Positions 25,731-37,625 of a stretch of DNA of 64,000 nucleotides are shown in pieces. Numbering within the stretch: the stretch's first letter is position 1; every line of letters starts with the position of its first letter. Below the pieces are notes generated by a model. It was not told the DNA's origin. It did not search any database and was given only the letters and a program-made list of their open reading frames with translations. This DNA is from Sternotherus odoratus (lineage: Eukaryota; Chordata; Testudines; Kinosternidae): the NCBI GenBank assembly GCA_032164245.1, contig JAVMKO010000004.1, positions 37,673,626-37,737,625 on the forward strand. Direction: 5' to 3'. A program made the position numbers and the translations under genes.

Positions 25731-28238
25731 TCCAAATTATACATTTCAGTATCTATAGCTTTATGGTTCATTGTAGTTACATTTACTAACCTGCTAAGTA
25801 GATCTGTTGTATACAGTAGTTCAACAAAGTGTCAAGAAGTAAAATATGCAAAGAATTAAAATTGCAGTTATCGCTCCATCAACTATTCAGATGGTTAGAG
25901 ATTGTAAGAGCAAACCCTAACTACCCTCAGCAGGCAATCTGGTGCCAGACTGCTGTTAAATAAGTAGCATTTAACAAGAAATAACATGTAGATGAAGTGT
26001 ATGGTTTAAAACATTCTGTTAAGCATCATTAAAACTCAGTCTCCTTAGAGCCTTATTAAGAGCCCTTTCCTCTCCATAATAAAACATTTCTCTGTGACTG
26101 TTTCGATTAAGATTCTAACAATACAAACAAAATGCCTCTTAGTTCAGCATCCCACTAGAGAACCATTGTTACTGTCAAGCTGCAAAAGCAGGTGGAAGAA
26201 CTAAACTATCCTTACAAGCCTCATCTAATCAGTAAACGAGAAAGCATTAGATGGCTGCATTTTCTTGACTTCTAAAAATCTCTTTTTTTTTGTAAAAAGG
26301 TTTTGTTTGTAAACATTTTACCTTGGGTGGCTCAGCATTCATTTGGAAAAAAGAGCCTTTCTGCATGTATTTACATTTAAATACTCCAGAGCCATATTTT
26401 CAGCTGCCGTACACCACTGTAGGTACATTACAGTCAGCGGAGCTATGATGTTTTACAACAGTTGAAGATCTGACCCAAGGGTGTTTGTTCTGTAGTTTTA
26501 TAGTTAAAGAACTGACAAAAGAATGTACCTACACTCAATGTACAGATATACAGGCCAAATTCTTTTGTGGAGTTAACTGCGGGGAGTTTTAAGCAACACC
26601 AGTTCATACCAGCACTGAATTTGACCCACTTAATTCAAAGGACATTGTAACATCAATTAGTGTTGTTCCCGGATATGATTTTAAATTTTATTTTCCTATG
26701 TTAAATTATTGCAATGTATTTCCTTAAATACAATAAAATAAACGTAAGAGGATGAGTGGACTGGTACAGACTTTTATCTCTAGGTCACCAGTCCTGGCCA
26801 ATAGTGACTGAAATTCATTAGAAACTGATGACCAGTGACTGTCAATTTATTTCTTATAAATTTTAGTCTAGATTTTAAAGGATAGAGAACCTCATCCCAA
26901 AAAATCGCCATCGTAGTTGGCACTGATTGAACCTTGCTGACAGTCTTTGGCCCTGGTCTTGGAAGTTGTACTACATGGAAGTCCCCTTGAGCCCCATTGA
27001 ATTCCCCTGTGCATTTGTGAAACTTGCAACATTGGGGCCTTAATGGAAAAAAAGCAGTAAGCAGTATTACTTCACCAATCTCTATTCCATGCAGTGTCAA
27101 GGGCCAGGTCATCACAGACCAAATGGAATTGAAGCTCTGTTTTTAAGTATTTCAGAGTGGTCAGCTACTACTGCAGTAGATGAAGTGACTAAAGACCTTC
27201 CTAACTTTGATCATCTCTTGAAATAAAATGTACAATACCCATGAACAGCAGTGAAAAGTTTGATTTATGGTATGCAAAATGTAAAAACAACAACAAATGC
27301 CCCTGTAAAACTTTGTGGGATTATATAACTAGAAATCAGAGCATATTGGGCATAATAAATTGAGAAATATATTCAATTAGCTCTCTTTAATCTGCAAATC
27401 CCAAATATATATTAAAAATCCAGCAAGGTACATAAGCAGACCCCATTGGGAGATCTTAGGTGATTAAAATTTGGCACATATTTTAGCAGCTTGCTGAATC
27501 AGTACTAGCATAATTAAGATTGATCAGACTATTTGAATTTATAATATTAATTGCAATGATATCCTTTTAGTGGTTATCCAACCCATCCTGTCTTTTGCAA
27601 ATGGAGGTGTAAATCTGCTCTGCAGCTTATTGGTTGTTCCACTATTTGTACATTATTCATCTTGCAGCACTGATCACCTGGTATTGTTTCTTTTCCCTAC
27701 TCCTTTTAATTAGGAGAATAACAAAACAAAACAAAAAAACCAAACCCACCCAAACAAACTCATTGCCCATATGAATTTTCAGATGAACAAACACCTGTGC
27801 TAAAATTCATGAAACTTTCATGAATTTTGAGACATCAATAATAATAACAACCCTAACCCGATGATTTTATTCATAAATTGATTTGGAATCTGTTTTAAAA
27901 AATATTTCTACCTTTTTTTCAGCTCTAAAAGAGTAGCTGGCAGGGAGCAGAGGGGTGCAAACCTTGAGTCCTTTTTTTAAATGGGGGTGCAGGGGCCGTG
28001 GTGCTCTGTGCTTCTGCACTTCTAGAACATGTTGTCTTCATGGCTGAGGCACAATGACTCCCAAAGAGTTCCTAAGCTTGACCTTGTTCCGATAAAAGTG
28101 AATGATAAAACTCCCATTGACTTCAATGGAACAGGATCAAGGCACTACTGAGGTACTACACCACCTCACTGCCACCTATGATGGGCTGTGGTTTAATGCA
28201 ATAATCCAGCCCTATTCCTTGTCCTTGTCCTTCTCTTG
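25731..28238. other. AT-rich non-coding stretch
   Basis: No gene recognised. A 111-codon antisense frame (26780-27115) shows no domain. At about 28070-28145 there is a short self-complementary tract around ACTCCCATTGACTTCAATGG, typical of MITE cores. Confidence 0.35.
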
Positions 28239-28442
28239 AGGGTAACTAATAATTGGAACAATTTACCCGTGGTTTTTGTAGATTCTCCATGACTGGCAAT
28301 TTTAAAATCAAGACTGGATTTAAAAAAAACAAACTACTCTCTCTTTCAAAAGGAATTATTCTGAGGAAGTTCAATGGCCTGTGTTATACAGGAGGTCAGA
28401 TTAGATGTGGCCCCTTCTCGCCTTGGAATGTATGAATCAATA
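28239..28442 (+). mobile_element. CR1 LINE 3' fragment
   Basis: Contains the 3' terminal region of a CR1 subfamily: AACTAATAATTGGAACAATT, CTCCATGACTGGCAATTTTA, then GGTCAGATTAGATGTGG and TTGGAATGTATGAATCAATA at the 3' end. Read in sense on the plus strand. Only the last 200 bp of the element are present. Confidence 0.85.
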
Positions 28443-30285
28443 AATTTAACAATATTCTGAAATTCAAGGAGGAAATAAAAATGCAAGTGAGATTTACATT
28501 CATCATGATACATTTTCAAAAAATATGATTTTAAGTTTCTGACAAACATGATAATGATATCTAATTCAGTGTGTAATATCATGGTTTTTTCACATTTACT
28601 ATTATAGTCAATGACATTCTAAACATTGCACATAATGGTAATTTTCTTGCATGTATATCAAGTATTGTACTGTTGCAGTTGGTGATTTTACTGTATGCAT
28701 TATTATTGTTACTATAATCGTTTTCATAAAAAGAAAAAACATTTTAAATAAACATTTTATACTTAAAATGTATATAATTTTCAGTTTAGTCAGTGTGGCA
28801 AGGATTTAATTGTTGCCTATATTAAATCTCTGAGTTTTTTAAAATGCAAATAATACTAGTGAGAAATGAATGTTGTTATATTCCCACAACAGATTTCAGT
28901 GCAGACTGTGGCAACTGGTTTAGATAGCATTATTAAAAACTGAAAATGTATTACTTCTTCATTGTCTCAAAAGAGTAATATAGTTTTTCCTCATTGTAAA
29001 TGATAAGCAAATAATGTGAGGCCTTTATCTTGCAATCATGCAGGTGTTTAACTTTATACTAGTGTGCAGACTCATAAAATGTAGATGGGATCTCAAACAC
29101 TGAACATACTGAAATCAACTTTGGTTGAAGTTATATCTATATATGTGAATGAGCAGTGGTTTTCCCTGTGTTATAAATGACTGACCTGCAATACGATTTA
29201 AAGTTGTCAAAGACCCTGAGGACACTATAAGTGCCCTACTTTCTGTTGATTCACAGGCTGAGTCTTCACTGCAAAAAAAGGGTTTTTTTGGTTTTTTTTT
29301 TTATGGTGGGCTAACTAATGGACATCAGCTGTCTCACTGTAAAATCCTAGAGGAAACAAGACTGTAATTATTTTCCATGAGGTAGCTAGGTGAGGTCGGC
29401 ACTATACCTGCTATTGTATTTCACCTCACCTATATTATCTTGTAGTTAAATTATAGAACCTTATCTCCGCTAGACTTTTGCAGTGGGATAGCCAATGTGT
29501 TTTAGTTATTCCATGGTAAAAACCCACTTTTTGGTAATGAAGATAAAGCCTCAGAATCTAACACAGGGAGAGGCATGAGCTCATTACAGAGGTTCTTGCT
29601 TCTCATTTAAACTAAGGCTACCTTCCACAATTCTGGGGGGGGGGGAGGGGAAGGGAGGGCAGTCTTAACGTAGGTTATAAATATAATGTATTTCCTCTTC
29701 TAGGATACTTTACATTGACAAAGAGGTATAAAGTAATCTTAGTGTAAATGAAAATCAATCCCTGCCAGAGGGAATATGGCCAGGCTAGATAAAAGCAGAA
29801 GCATTATCATTTTACTTTGGAAATTATTTCTTGTTGTTAGCTGTGGAAGTTATTTTAAAACATGTCTGAGTCATCTCAAAATACTACACTCTGAGTGTTT
29901 GTTCATGTTCAAATTTTTTTGGTCAAATCAGCATGTGATGTAGCCAGGGGTAGAGTCAGACAGACACAATAATATGGTTAAATGCAGACGTCCCAATGAT
30001 ATTTTTACTGAGCTACTTGGCACGGTTGTTCTGCTGTGGATCTCAGTAGGCACTAATGACCTGATGGATATAAACTTGAAAGTGAAGGTGAAGACCATGC
30101 CATGGCTATGCCCTCGCATCTGCCAGAGCCCTGATCTACCCTCCTTGTCCATGTTGATGGTAAGAGATAAGATTAAAGGAACTACATTTGGTTCTATCTC
30201 AGTATTAGATGGAGGATAAACCATAAAAAAACCCACCCCAAAACTGTCTGGTTTAAAACAGGATGAATGGCCTGTTTAATTCAAG
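28443..30285. other. AT-rich non-coding stretch
   Basis: No gene recognised. Opposed frames of 81 and 102 codons overlap at 29928-30236 and neither has a domain. A short G-rich run is at about 29635-29661. Confidence 0.35.
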
Positions 30286-30512
30286 AAAAGCACAGGAGTA
30301 TTTGTGGCACCTTAGAGACTAACAAATTTATTTCAGCATAAGCTTTCGTAGGCTATAGCCCACTTGAACAGTGTTCGATTCTATGCATCCGATCAAGTGG
30401 GCTATAGCCTATGAAAGCGTATGCTGAAATAAATGTGTTAGTCTCTACGGTGCCACAAATATTCCTGTGCTTTTACGGATACAGACTAACATGGCTGCTA
30501 CTCTGAAACTTG
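30286..30512. repeat. Foldback repeat with 82-bp arms plus tail
   Basis: Arms at 30286-30367 and 30393-30474 are inverted copies of each other, with about five mismatches in 82 positions, separated by a 25-bp spacer. The right arm continues into ACGGATACAGACTAACATGG and CTGCTACTCTGAAAC, a tail absent from the left. A related single arm is at 10985-11076. I recall the family as very common in turtles; its class is uncertain. Confidence 0.8.
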
Positions 30513-31319
30513 CTTAATTCAGTTAGATCTGAGAAAACTGTCAGACCTTCTGCATCTGAAATGCTAGTGCAATATTTACTGCTCACGTCTTAGAGCTTTG
30601 TGGAGTACAGTACAAGCTGCCTTTCGAATCCAGTAGTGCCATGGGTTTGGTTGTATAATCTCGAATTAAAGCGCCACCAGAATCGGGTGTCTTATAATTA
30701 GTGAATATGGAGCTCCAATAATTTTGCCCTATCAACAATCCAGTGGTTAATTGGAGCTAATATTGGTCTAGCTTCCTTACTAACAGAATGGTGGAGGATC
30801 AATAGGAATGAATGGATAGAAGAAATATAATGTGAGCTCTAGGTGACAATACAGATGTGTATTAGACATGTCTGTATAGCTAATTTTATTTTAGACTGTT
30901 GAGAGGCAGAGTACAAGTCCATCAGATCATGCTAGCTAAAACAAATTAATTTATAAAATACTGTATTTATCAACTTTTTAATAAACTAAATTATTAACTT
31001 AAAACAGCACTAAACCTTAATCATAAAATTAACCGAATGATAAATTATTATTGAGATATTCAGTATTAATAGAATGTTTCTCAAATTAACAGTTAAACCT
31101 CTTTTAATCCTCAGTTATTCAGCTGGTGTTGAGTGATTTAGGAATGTCAGCGATGAGAGAGATAAAATAGATTTGATTAGATAGAAAATTGTCTTTAATG
31201 GGACAACGTGCATGTGTAATGGCTGCAAGCCCATAAATAATAATTGTGGAACTAGGATGTTTTATTTAATACAGCATAAGGCGAGGTGATCCAGAGGAAT
31301 GGAATTTATATCCCATTGG

Positions 31320-32376
31320 AATTAATAGGGTTCTGAAGAGACACAAAGTTCTGTAAAATGGATAAACAGTGAGGTGTCAAAATTTGCAGATTACGGTTAC
31401 TCAAGATAGTTAAGTACAAAGCGGACTATGAAGCGTTACAATGGGATATCTCAAAACTGGGAAACAAAATGGCAGATGAAATTTGGTGTTGATAAATGCA
31501 AAGTAATGCATTTTTGGAAAACATAATCCCAACTACACCTATAAAATGATAGAGTCTAAATTAGCTGTTACTACTCCAGAAAGAGATATTGAAGTCATTG
31601 TGGATAGTTCTCTGAAAACATCTGCTCAATGTGCAGCAGCAGTGAAAAAAGCTAACAGAATGTCAGAAACCATTAGGAAAAGGATAGATGTGACAGTAAA
31701 TATCATAATACCATTATAAAACCATGGTATGTCCATTCCTTAAAGTTCTGGTCACTTCATCTCAAAAAAGATATACTGTACTAGAAATGGAAAAGGAACA
31801 GAGAAGGGCAACAAAAGTGATTAAGAATATGGAAGAGCTTCATATGGTGAGATTAAAAAGATGTTGACTGTTCATCTTGGAAAGAAGATGATGAAGAAGA
31901 TACTATAGGAGTCTATAAAATCATAAATGGTGTGGAAAAAGTGAATAGGGAAGTGTTATTTACCCCTTCACATAACACAGAAATTAATAGGCAGCAGGCT
32001 TAAAACAAACAAAATGAAATACTTCTTCACACAATGCACAACCTGTGGAACTTGCTGCCTGGGGATGTTGTGAAGGCCAAAAGTATAATTGGGTTCAAAA
32101 AGGAATTAGAGAAATTCATGGAGGATAAGTCCATCAATGGCTGTAGCCAAGATGATCAGGGATGCACCCCAAGCTCTGGGTGTCCCCAAGCTCTGAGTGT
32201 CCCTAAGCCTCTGGCTGTCAGAGGTTGGGAGTGGAAGCCAGGGGATGGATCACTTGATAATCGCTCTGTTCTGTTCATTCCCTCTGAGGCATTTGGCAAT
32301 AGCCACTGTTGGAAGACAGGATACTGGGCTACATGGACCATTGGTCTGACCCCATATGGCTTTTCTGATGTTCTGT
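31320..32376 (+). mobile_element. CR1/L3-type LINE 3' region, about 1.06 kb
   Basis: A sense-strand copy of the 3' region of an amniote CR1/L3 LINE: recognisable stretches include GGCAGATGAAATTTGGTG, GTCATTGTGGATAGTTCTCTG, TAATAGGCAGCAGG and TACTTCTTCACACAATGCAC. It ends ATACTGGGCTACATGGACC...CTTTTCTGATGTTCTG. The reading frame is broken throughout, so it is an inactive fossil. Frames of 116 and 128 codons over it are chance frames. A small internal duplication (about 32167-32200) is described in the findings. Confidence 0.9.
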
Positions 32377-32384
32377 TGGCGTAA

Positions 32385-35300
32385 ACTTGCAGGATAAGTT
32401 GCTGGTTTATCACTTGTATAGAAAGGGCTATTAGTATTTCACATATCACCTCTAGAATAAACAACAGAAAGGGACCTAGATGAACATACGGTAAATCATG
32501 TTGTCTGCCACTTCTGGTCAATGCTATTGATAGGGGAAACATGTATTATCCAATTTTTCCATTAACTTTCCCATTTCTTTAAAAAGAATTAGGCACAGAT
32601 TACTTGCATGTTGTTATTATCATGGAAACACATATAATGCAGTAGATGCCTCTGTAATATTAAATGTCAATTATGTTTCTGTGCTGAAAAAATGTGGAAT
32701 GAAATTACAAACAATGCCAGTAGCTAATTTAGTATCTGTGTGATAGGATGGAAGAAAGACAGTGAGGGTATAGAAAGGATTAACAGTAGTTAACAGATTG
32801 ATTGCGTTTCAGGTTTGCTGAAAAGCTACAAAAAAGATCTTGAAGATAGTATGGCAGATATAAACTTTGTAAATGGAAATTTTGACAATAATTGTGGGGA
32901 TTATGGGGACATCCAGATGGTGACAGCTACAGGTCAAAATTTTAGCTAGGGCACAAAAATCACCTTAGCTGCACATGTACTAATTAATTAAAGACACTTT
33001 CACAAGTGCCCCTTAGTCCTCTGCTGTAGCTGCCAGCTGGTCAGCAAACAGCAGGTTACTTCTTTGCATTCCTGCTGCCACTGAGGAGTCTTGGAACAGA
33101 AGGCATCCTGACTGCCCCATATAAGTTTCACCTGCTAAATACATCTTGATGATTTTAATCATTGGTGTTTATATTTAGTCTTCTTAAAATATTTGTCCTT
33201 GGCTTGAACTATGTTGTGGGTAAAGGGACTTTCTTCTTTTTTAAGAAAATGAAATATAAATAAAAGGTTTTGTTTAGAGCGGTCAGCCTTACAGTGAAGC
33301 AGCTAATGAAAAGGCTATTTAGAATGTATGCTCTTTTACCATACATTTACACTGCAAATGGAGCACCGGTCCTAACTGGGGTCTCTGGGCATTAAAGTAA
33401 TATTCAAGAATAATAAACAACAATATATAATAATAAAACAAAATGTGTTGGGTAGAAGAGCTTCTGGGGAGAAATCAGCATCAGAAAGTCTGACCACAAC
33501 TATTGTTCATAACCTTAACTCTGCACCTTCAACCCTCCCTTCTGCACACACTCCTTTGAAAAGCTATCTCGTCCCAACAAAATTAGTTAAGAATGTTTGA
33601 GGTGTTGAGGAGGTAGTTTGGTAAAGGAGATGAGAGAGAAGGCCGGCATCAGTGGAAGGATGAAGAGCCGTGATTGTGGTGTGGTCTAAGTTTGGCCGTT
33701 GTGGTGTCTTTGAGGATGGAGGAGTAGAGCTCTATATAGCTTATCTCTTCATTTCCTTGCTGTTGTGGCTCTGTGTAAGGTACATTAGGTGTGTAACACC
33801 TTCATTGTTTCATGGTGACATCTTTTTGAGTATGAATGTCCTAGGTTTTTAAATGCTTAAATAGGGGATTATACATGGAAGGAGTTGACTTGTGGGAGAT
33901 AGTTCCTGGAACTGTGTCACAGAACAGCAACTAATGATGGAGAAGATTATATCTGTCAACAGCAGTACTTCTCTGACAGACAAAATCCTCTGTGTCAGCA
34001 GTTGACTACAAAACTTTCTTCACTGCAGGAAAAAATTGGACGGAAAAGTATAGTTACTGAGAAAAAAAAGATCTTACAGAGATGATGTTATGTAATTAGC
34101 TATACATTGCAGAGAAGCTTCAATCTACTGAATAATGGTGAAAAATGACCTAGAGCCTGAAAAGATTCTTTTTTAAAAAACTGTCCAGTGTATCTCAGGA
34201 TACCTCTTAATTTTTTTGTGCAAATAGACAACATTTTTTAAAAAGACACATCAACAAAAAACTCATGAATTTAAACAACAGACCAATTCTGAACCCCTCT
34301 TATTAAATATCTATAACAAACATATTTTAAAAATTCAATAGGCATACAAGCTAACAGTGTCCAGTTTCAGTCTGAAAGGCTATCTACATGTAGAGAAAAA
34401 TAAAAATGTGTACCTTCTTTTAACTCCATGTCAGAATATAATTATAACAATGAAGCTAACACCAGCACCTCTATTATAAAACCTCCTTCACCCCATTCTC
34501 ATGGTATGTCTGAACTTGTCATCAGGCTGGTATTAGGACCTATGGCAGACCATACACTTGTATAGCTTAAAGACTGGAATGACTATTTATACCCCTTTGT
34601 CTTTCTCCAAACTTCTTTCTTGGCACACAAGTTTTTAATCACAGAACACATGACCAGTGGAGACTCTGAGACCTAATTCTTATGACAAGAATCACAAAGC
34701 TGCCCAACAAGCTACTCTTTTATTCAGATAATGATTGAAAATAATTCCCCAGCAAATGCTACAAATTTAAGTGCAACACTGTTGTTTTCCTTGGAGAGAC
34801 GAAAATATGTGCCATTTTTGTCAAACAATGCAGACCTTTTCTTTTGCACCAATTAGTGAGGATGCATGTAGTGAATTGCTAAGTATTCATGACTAATCTG
34901 GATAGACAGGACTGTCCCTTGCTAATCACGATGAATATTGGCCTGTCCATAAAGAGCAAGGAGTGATGATATCAAAGAGAACAGTCAGCTATTACCAGGG
35001 CAAACTCTTGGCCATGAGCTTCTGTAGATGATAATATGAAAAGACAGAGATGAAATTAAAAACAGTGTTAAGTACCCTTAAGGCAGAAAAACAACAATCA
35101 TTTATTTGCAAACTACTAGTGTGTTATAGTGTGTTGAGAGAATCTTTCAGTTTTATTTTACTGTATAAAATCTGAATGAGTAAAATGCTTTTAATTTATA
35201 GTTTATATGGAGATAGTGTGTATCAAATAAAACATGGCTCAATTTCCCGCAGGGTAGGGAACAAATCTCAATACTAAAATAAAGCACAGAGGGGTGTTTT

Positions 35301-36880
35301 TCATTGTATGCTAAATGTGTGTGATCTGAAATTTATTAAATTGCACAATTTATAGTCATTTATTATTCATGAAGGATACATTTGTATATCTAACTTGAGG
35401 TACTTATTTATTTTAAAGAGTTGTCATGAAGCTCAGTAACTGTTCTATTCAGTGACTACAAGCCCTATTGCTCCCCTTCCAGCAGAGGACAATGAAGACC
35501 CAGCAGATATAGAGGATGCATGAAGAAGGAGGGGTGACTCTTCCATGACCACCTTCCCCAAGCTTATTGGAAGCCTTTCTGAAGAGGTTCTACAGGTGTG
35601 AATTTCTTCGTGAGGAACCTAAATTCTAGGGGTGGGGGATGCATTGATTTTGGAAAGCGAACCCCTTTTTCCATGGGGGACAGGAAGAATTCCCAAGAAA
35701 TACTGCAATTTCCTGTTTCCTATATAAAAAGGTCAGTTTTTTTCTTTCAATTAATATATTTTTTAGATCAGCTAGCTTGCTATGGAAATCACTTATTTCC
35801 ATGTTTTACCTTGCCTAAGTACAAGAAAAAGGAGATGTTTTCCAATTGTTTCTTGTCTTTAATTCTCAGAAACTCAGGACAATGGTGACATTTTCCAATT
35901 ATCTCTTATCTCTTGGAATCTTCTCTTAAATTGCTTTCACTTGTCTAGCTTGTTAACTAGTCACAGAACAACCAAGGTTGAAAGTTCACTTTTCATTTTT
36001 TCTGTAGAGTATTAAATAACCATCAGTCGTCTCAGCCCCAGGTAGCTCTTGTGACACTTATTCAGCTTAAATGGCCAACAAGTGTATGAACAATTCAGTA
36101 TTTCCTTTTATAAGCACAGGATCCCCCATGCTACAAAAAAGTCTCAGAAATTGCAGAGATGGGATAGGTATAAAAACCCTAACAGTGCCAGTATTAGAAT
36201 AAGTCTTGCTGAAAATGGATTAGTGGACAGGACAGAATGCAGTGAGACTGTCAAAGGTTCAAAATGGATGTATTTTATCACATAGCTTGCATTCTATCAC
36301 ACTGTATGTCACAAATATCACTGCATCCGTTTGTGTATATAAATATATATGTTTCTATTAAATGTATGCATGCACACTGAGGGGAAAATGGATCACTAAT
36401 GATGGCGGGTGCTTTCACCAAACTTCCTTCATTGTGTTTTTTTCACTTAAAGATTACACATGGTAAAGCTCTAAGGATGACTTTTCTACCTCTCACAATA
36501 ATCTACAACTCAGTCATGCAGAGGTTTAAAGAATGACTATCACATTTCAGTCAACTTTAAATAATATTTGCAGCATTTTACCAGAGTTCGGCTGAACTAT
36601 TATGGAATTCCATGGCACTTTTTCTTTCTCATTATCAATATTATGTGAAAGAATACGTTTTTTTTATTCTTCCAGCATAATAAAAGATAGGCCATTCATT
36701 CCCAAATCTGAGATTTTTTTTTAAATAACCCAAACTACGCAATTTACTTAGGAGTGATTTTTCTTTAAATTGCTGTTTTCATATTTTATGATTTATTAAT
36801 TATTATTTTTTGCTTTCACACCCAAAACTCACAAGGCTTGATTCTTATCTCTCATACATCAGTTTTACACAAGCTTAACT
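32385..36880. other. AT-rich non-coding stretch
   Basis: Four and a half kilobases in which I recognise no gene, RNA or clearly bounded repeat. Short frames (60-96 codons, for example 35598-35888) have no domain. This is the longest featureless block in the window. Confidence 0.35.
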
Positions 36881-36884
36881 CCAT

Positions 36885-36918
36885 TAACTTCTGTGTGACC
36901 TTGAGCAAGTCACATAGC
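36885..36918 (+). repeat. MIR-like SINE, left part
   Basis: TCTGTGTGACCTTGAGCAAG followed by TCACATAGCCTTTCTG matches the central MIR core. The match stops near 36918 and resumes at about 37537, so the MIR was split by a later insertion. Confidence 0.6.
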
Positions 36919-37536
36919 CTTTCTGACCCAGATGCACAATGGTACTTACGCACCAAAACCCCAGGCTTAGGTGCCCAAGTCCCAATTTTAGGCACCACTT
37001 TGATCCACAAAACTCCTGTTTGGCGGCTGCCTAGTCCATAGGTGTCTATACTCCCTTGACACTTAAGTATCTGCTATAAAAGTTCCTAGACACCTAAGTT
37101 TCTGCTTCTGGGCATGTACACTGTTCCTCACTCTAGGCACCCAGATGCCTATCTCCCACCTAAGCAAGATGAGAAGATCCACAAGTCCAAATGTCTACAC
37201 CACAGTCAAAGATACCTGAGCCCCATGAGTCCAAGTTAGGTGACTTGGGCCAGCTGTGGGTTTTTAAGTACAGTGTAGACATACCCTCCAAAAGAGGGAA
37301 TGGCTAGCAAAAATAGGCACCTAACTCTGTGAGAGGGGCAGGGCTTAGATCACACCCCTCTGGTTGCCATCACCCATTGGCTAGTTTAGTTGGCTCCTCA
37401 CCTCATTTGTGGATTGCATTCTTCGGCACTATTTCTCTCCTTTCATTGTATAGGTGTCCTAGGTGCCTTATTCAGGCTTTGCCGATTGCAGTGTTGTTCC
37501 TGTGATTTACTAGGTGTTCAAGACCCTCTGTGATCC
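36919..37536. mobile_element. MITE-like element inserted in a MIR
   Basis: About 618 bp separating two halves of a MIR. It begins ACCCAGATGCACAATGG and ends CTGTGATCCAGGCC, weakly inverted versions of one another, and is full of TTAGGTGCC / GGCACC / CACCTAAG motifs like other CAGATCCTCA-type repeats here. The flanks GCCTTTCTG and GGCCTCTG are similar and may be a decayed target duplication. A second MITE (37186-37288) lies inside. Confidence 0.5.
37186..37288. mobile_element. Short MITE with GTCTACAC termini
   Basis: Left AAATGTCTACACCACAG and right GTACAGTGTAGACATACCC are inverted repeats, as in the Harbinger-like copies. It interrupts the larger MITE-like element around it. Edges are approximate because the target duplication is unclear. 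Confidence 0.5.
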
Positions 37537-37625
37537 AGGCCTCTGTGCCTCAGGCCTTCCTGTGTAAAATGGGGAAAATAGCATCTTCCTATCTCACAGG
37601 GCTATCGTGATGATAAATACATTAA
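37537..37625 (+). repeat. MIR-like SINE, right part
   Basis: TGTGCCTCAGGCCTTCC, GTAAAATGGGGAAAATAG, CTATCTCACAGGGCTAT and GATGATAAATACATTAAAAG follow the MIR consensus in order directly after the segment at 36885-36918. Confidence 0.65.

Noticed and set aside
26780..27115. 111-codon minus-strand frame
   Set aside because: No domain, no supporting context, length within chance expectation for this composition and window size.
32034..32542. Overlapping 116- and 128-codon frames on opposite strands
   Set aside because: They lie over the 3' end of a CR1/L3 LINE, which is non-coding.
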